Below, piece by piece: positions 63,975-64,000 of a stretch of DNA of 64,000 bases. Both the position numbers and the translations under genes were made by a program. Positions within the stretch are counted from its first letter, which is position 1, and every line of letters starts with the position of its first letter. This stretch comes from Roseovarius sp. W115 (GTDB lineage: Bacteria; Pseudomonadota; Alphaproteobacteria; Rhodobacterales; Rhodobacteraceae). The notes under the pieces are model-generated. The model ran no database searches. It was given only the letters and a program-made list of their open reading frames with translations, and had not been told where the DNA came from. The stretch covers positions 1,116,001 to 1,180,000 of the forward strand of contig NZ_CP146606.1 of the NCBI RefSeq assembly GCF_032842945.2, in the 5' to 3' direction.

Positions 63975-64000
63975 TGGTGGAGCCTAGCGGGATCGAACCG
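63975..64000 (-). tRNA. tRNA-Ala, 3' end only
   Basis: Minus strand reads CGGTTCGATCCCGCTAGG ... CCACCA, the T loop, acceptor stem and CCA of tRNA-Ala as found in rRNA spacers. The gene continues beyond the window; the anticodon is not visible. Confidence 0.85.

Overview
The window looks like a chromosomal segment of a marine alphaproteobacterium of the Roseobacter group (Rhodobacteraceae). The evidence is the RpoE-ChrR sigma/anti-sigma pair with its divergent operon, the rRNA operon order (tRNA-Ala, 23S, 5S, tRNA-fMet), and typical small families (DUF1365, DUF3833, DUF3775, DUF2783, DUF2585). Everything here is read by eye from sequence and motifs; no database search was run.

Layout. 1-7.5 kb: end of a TPP-dependent enzyme, a TPR protein and an opgC-opgG-opgH operon for osmoregulated periplasmic glucans. 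7.5-10.1 kb: PHB-depolymerase-like hydrolase, Tat-exported rhodanese, hydroxypyruvate-isomerase-like protein and DUF3775. 10.1-16.2 kb: a translationally coupled minus-strand operon (FAD oxidoreductase, DUF1365, MFS, DUF3833, SDR) facing rpoE-chrR, with RpoE-like promoters in both directions; this matches a singlet-oxygen/lipid-remodelling module. 16.3-30 kb: an amine or betaine catabolism locus with a Rieske oxygenase, a small coupled protein, two FAD oxidoreductases, a TMADH-like flavoprotein, a Pot-type ABC transporter, a BetI-like repressor with a candidate operator, a rhodanese and a class III aminotransferase. 30-39 kb: aromatic (homogentisate-type) catabolism with hmgA, an FAA hydrolase, MBL proteins and an FAD monooxygenase/DUF2783 pair. 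39-53 kb: housekeeping and mixed genes (fasciclin lipoprotein, VOC, HpaI aldolase, glk, Tag-like glycosylase, parE, DUF3800, BON-LysM, beta-lactamase-fold hydrolase, cytochrome c, lysK, TerB, an ABC binding protein).

53.08-59.71 kb: a small integrated element bounded by a 48-bp direct repeat, one copy lying inside tRNA-fMet. It carries two small genes, a CHC2/TOPRIM primase, a YaaC-like gene, an IS3-family element and an integrase cut by that IS. The missing integrase C-terminus and the lack of a visible target duplication suggest an IS-adjacent deletion and an immobile remnant.

59.66-64.0 kb: rRNA operon on the minus strand. The most unusual object in the window is here. Helix 25 of the 23S rRNA gene is interrupted by an intervening sequence of about 630 bp, closed by a 19-bp stem. 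Inside it, on the rRNA sense strand and with its own ribosome binding site, is a 178-residue reading frame. It resembles the lipid A 3-O-deacylase PagL and keeps the His-x-Ser-Asn motif plus a Glu at the expected +14 spacing.

Five otherwise well-conserved genes each carry what looks like a one-base deletion in a short homopolymer (opgH, the Tat rhodanese, a small coupled gene, the Pot ATPase and the aminotransferase). This pattern points to sequencing error more than gene decay.
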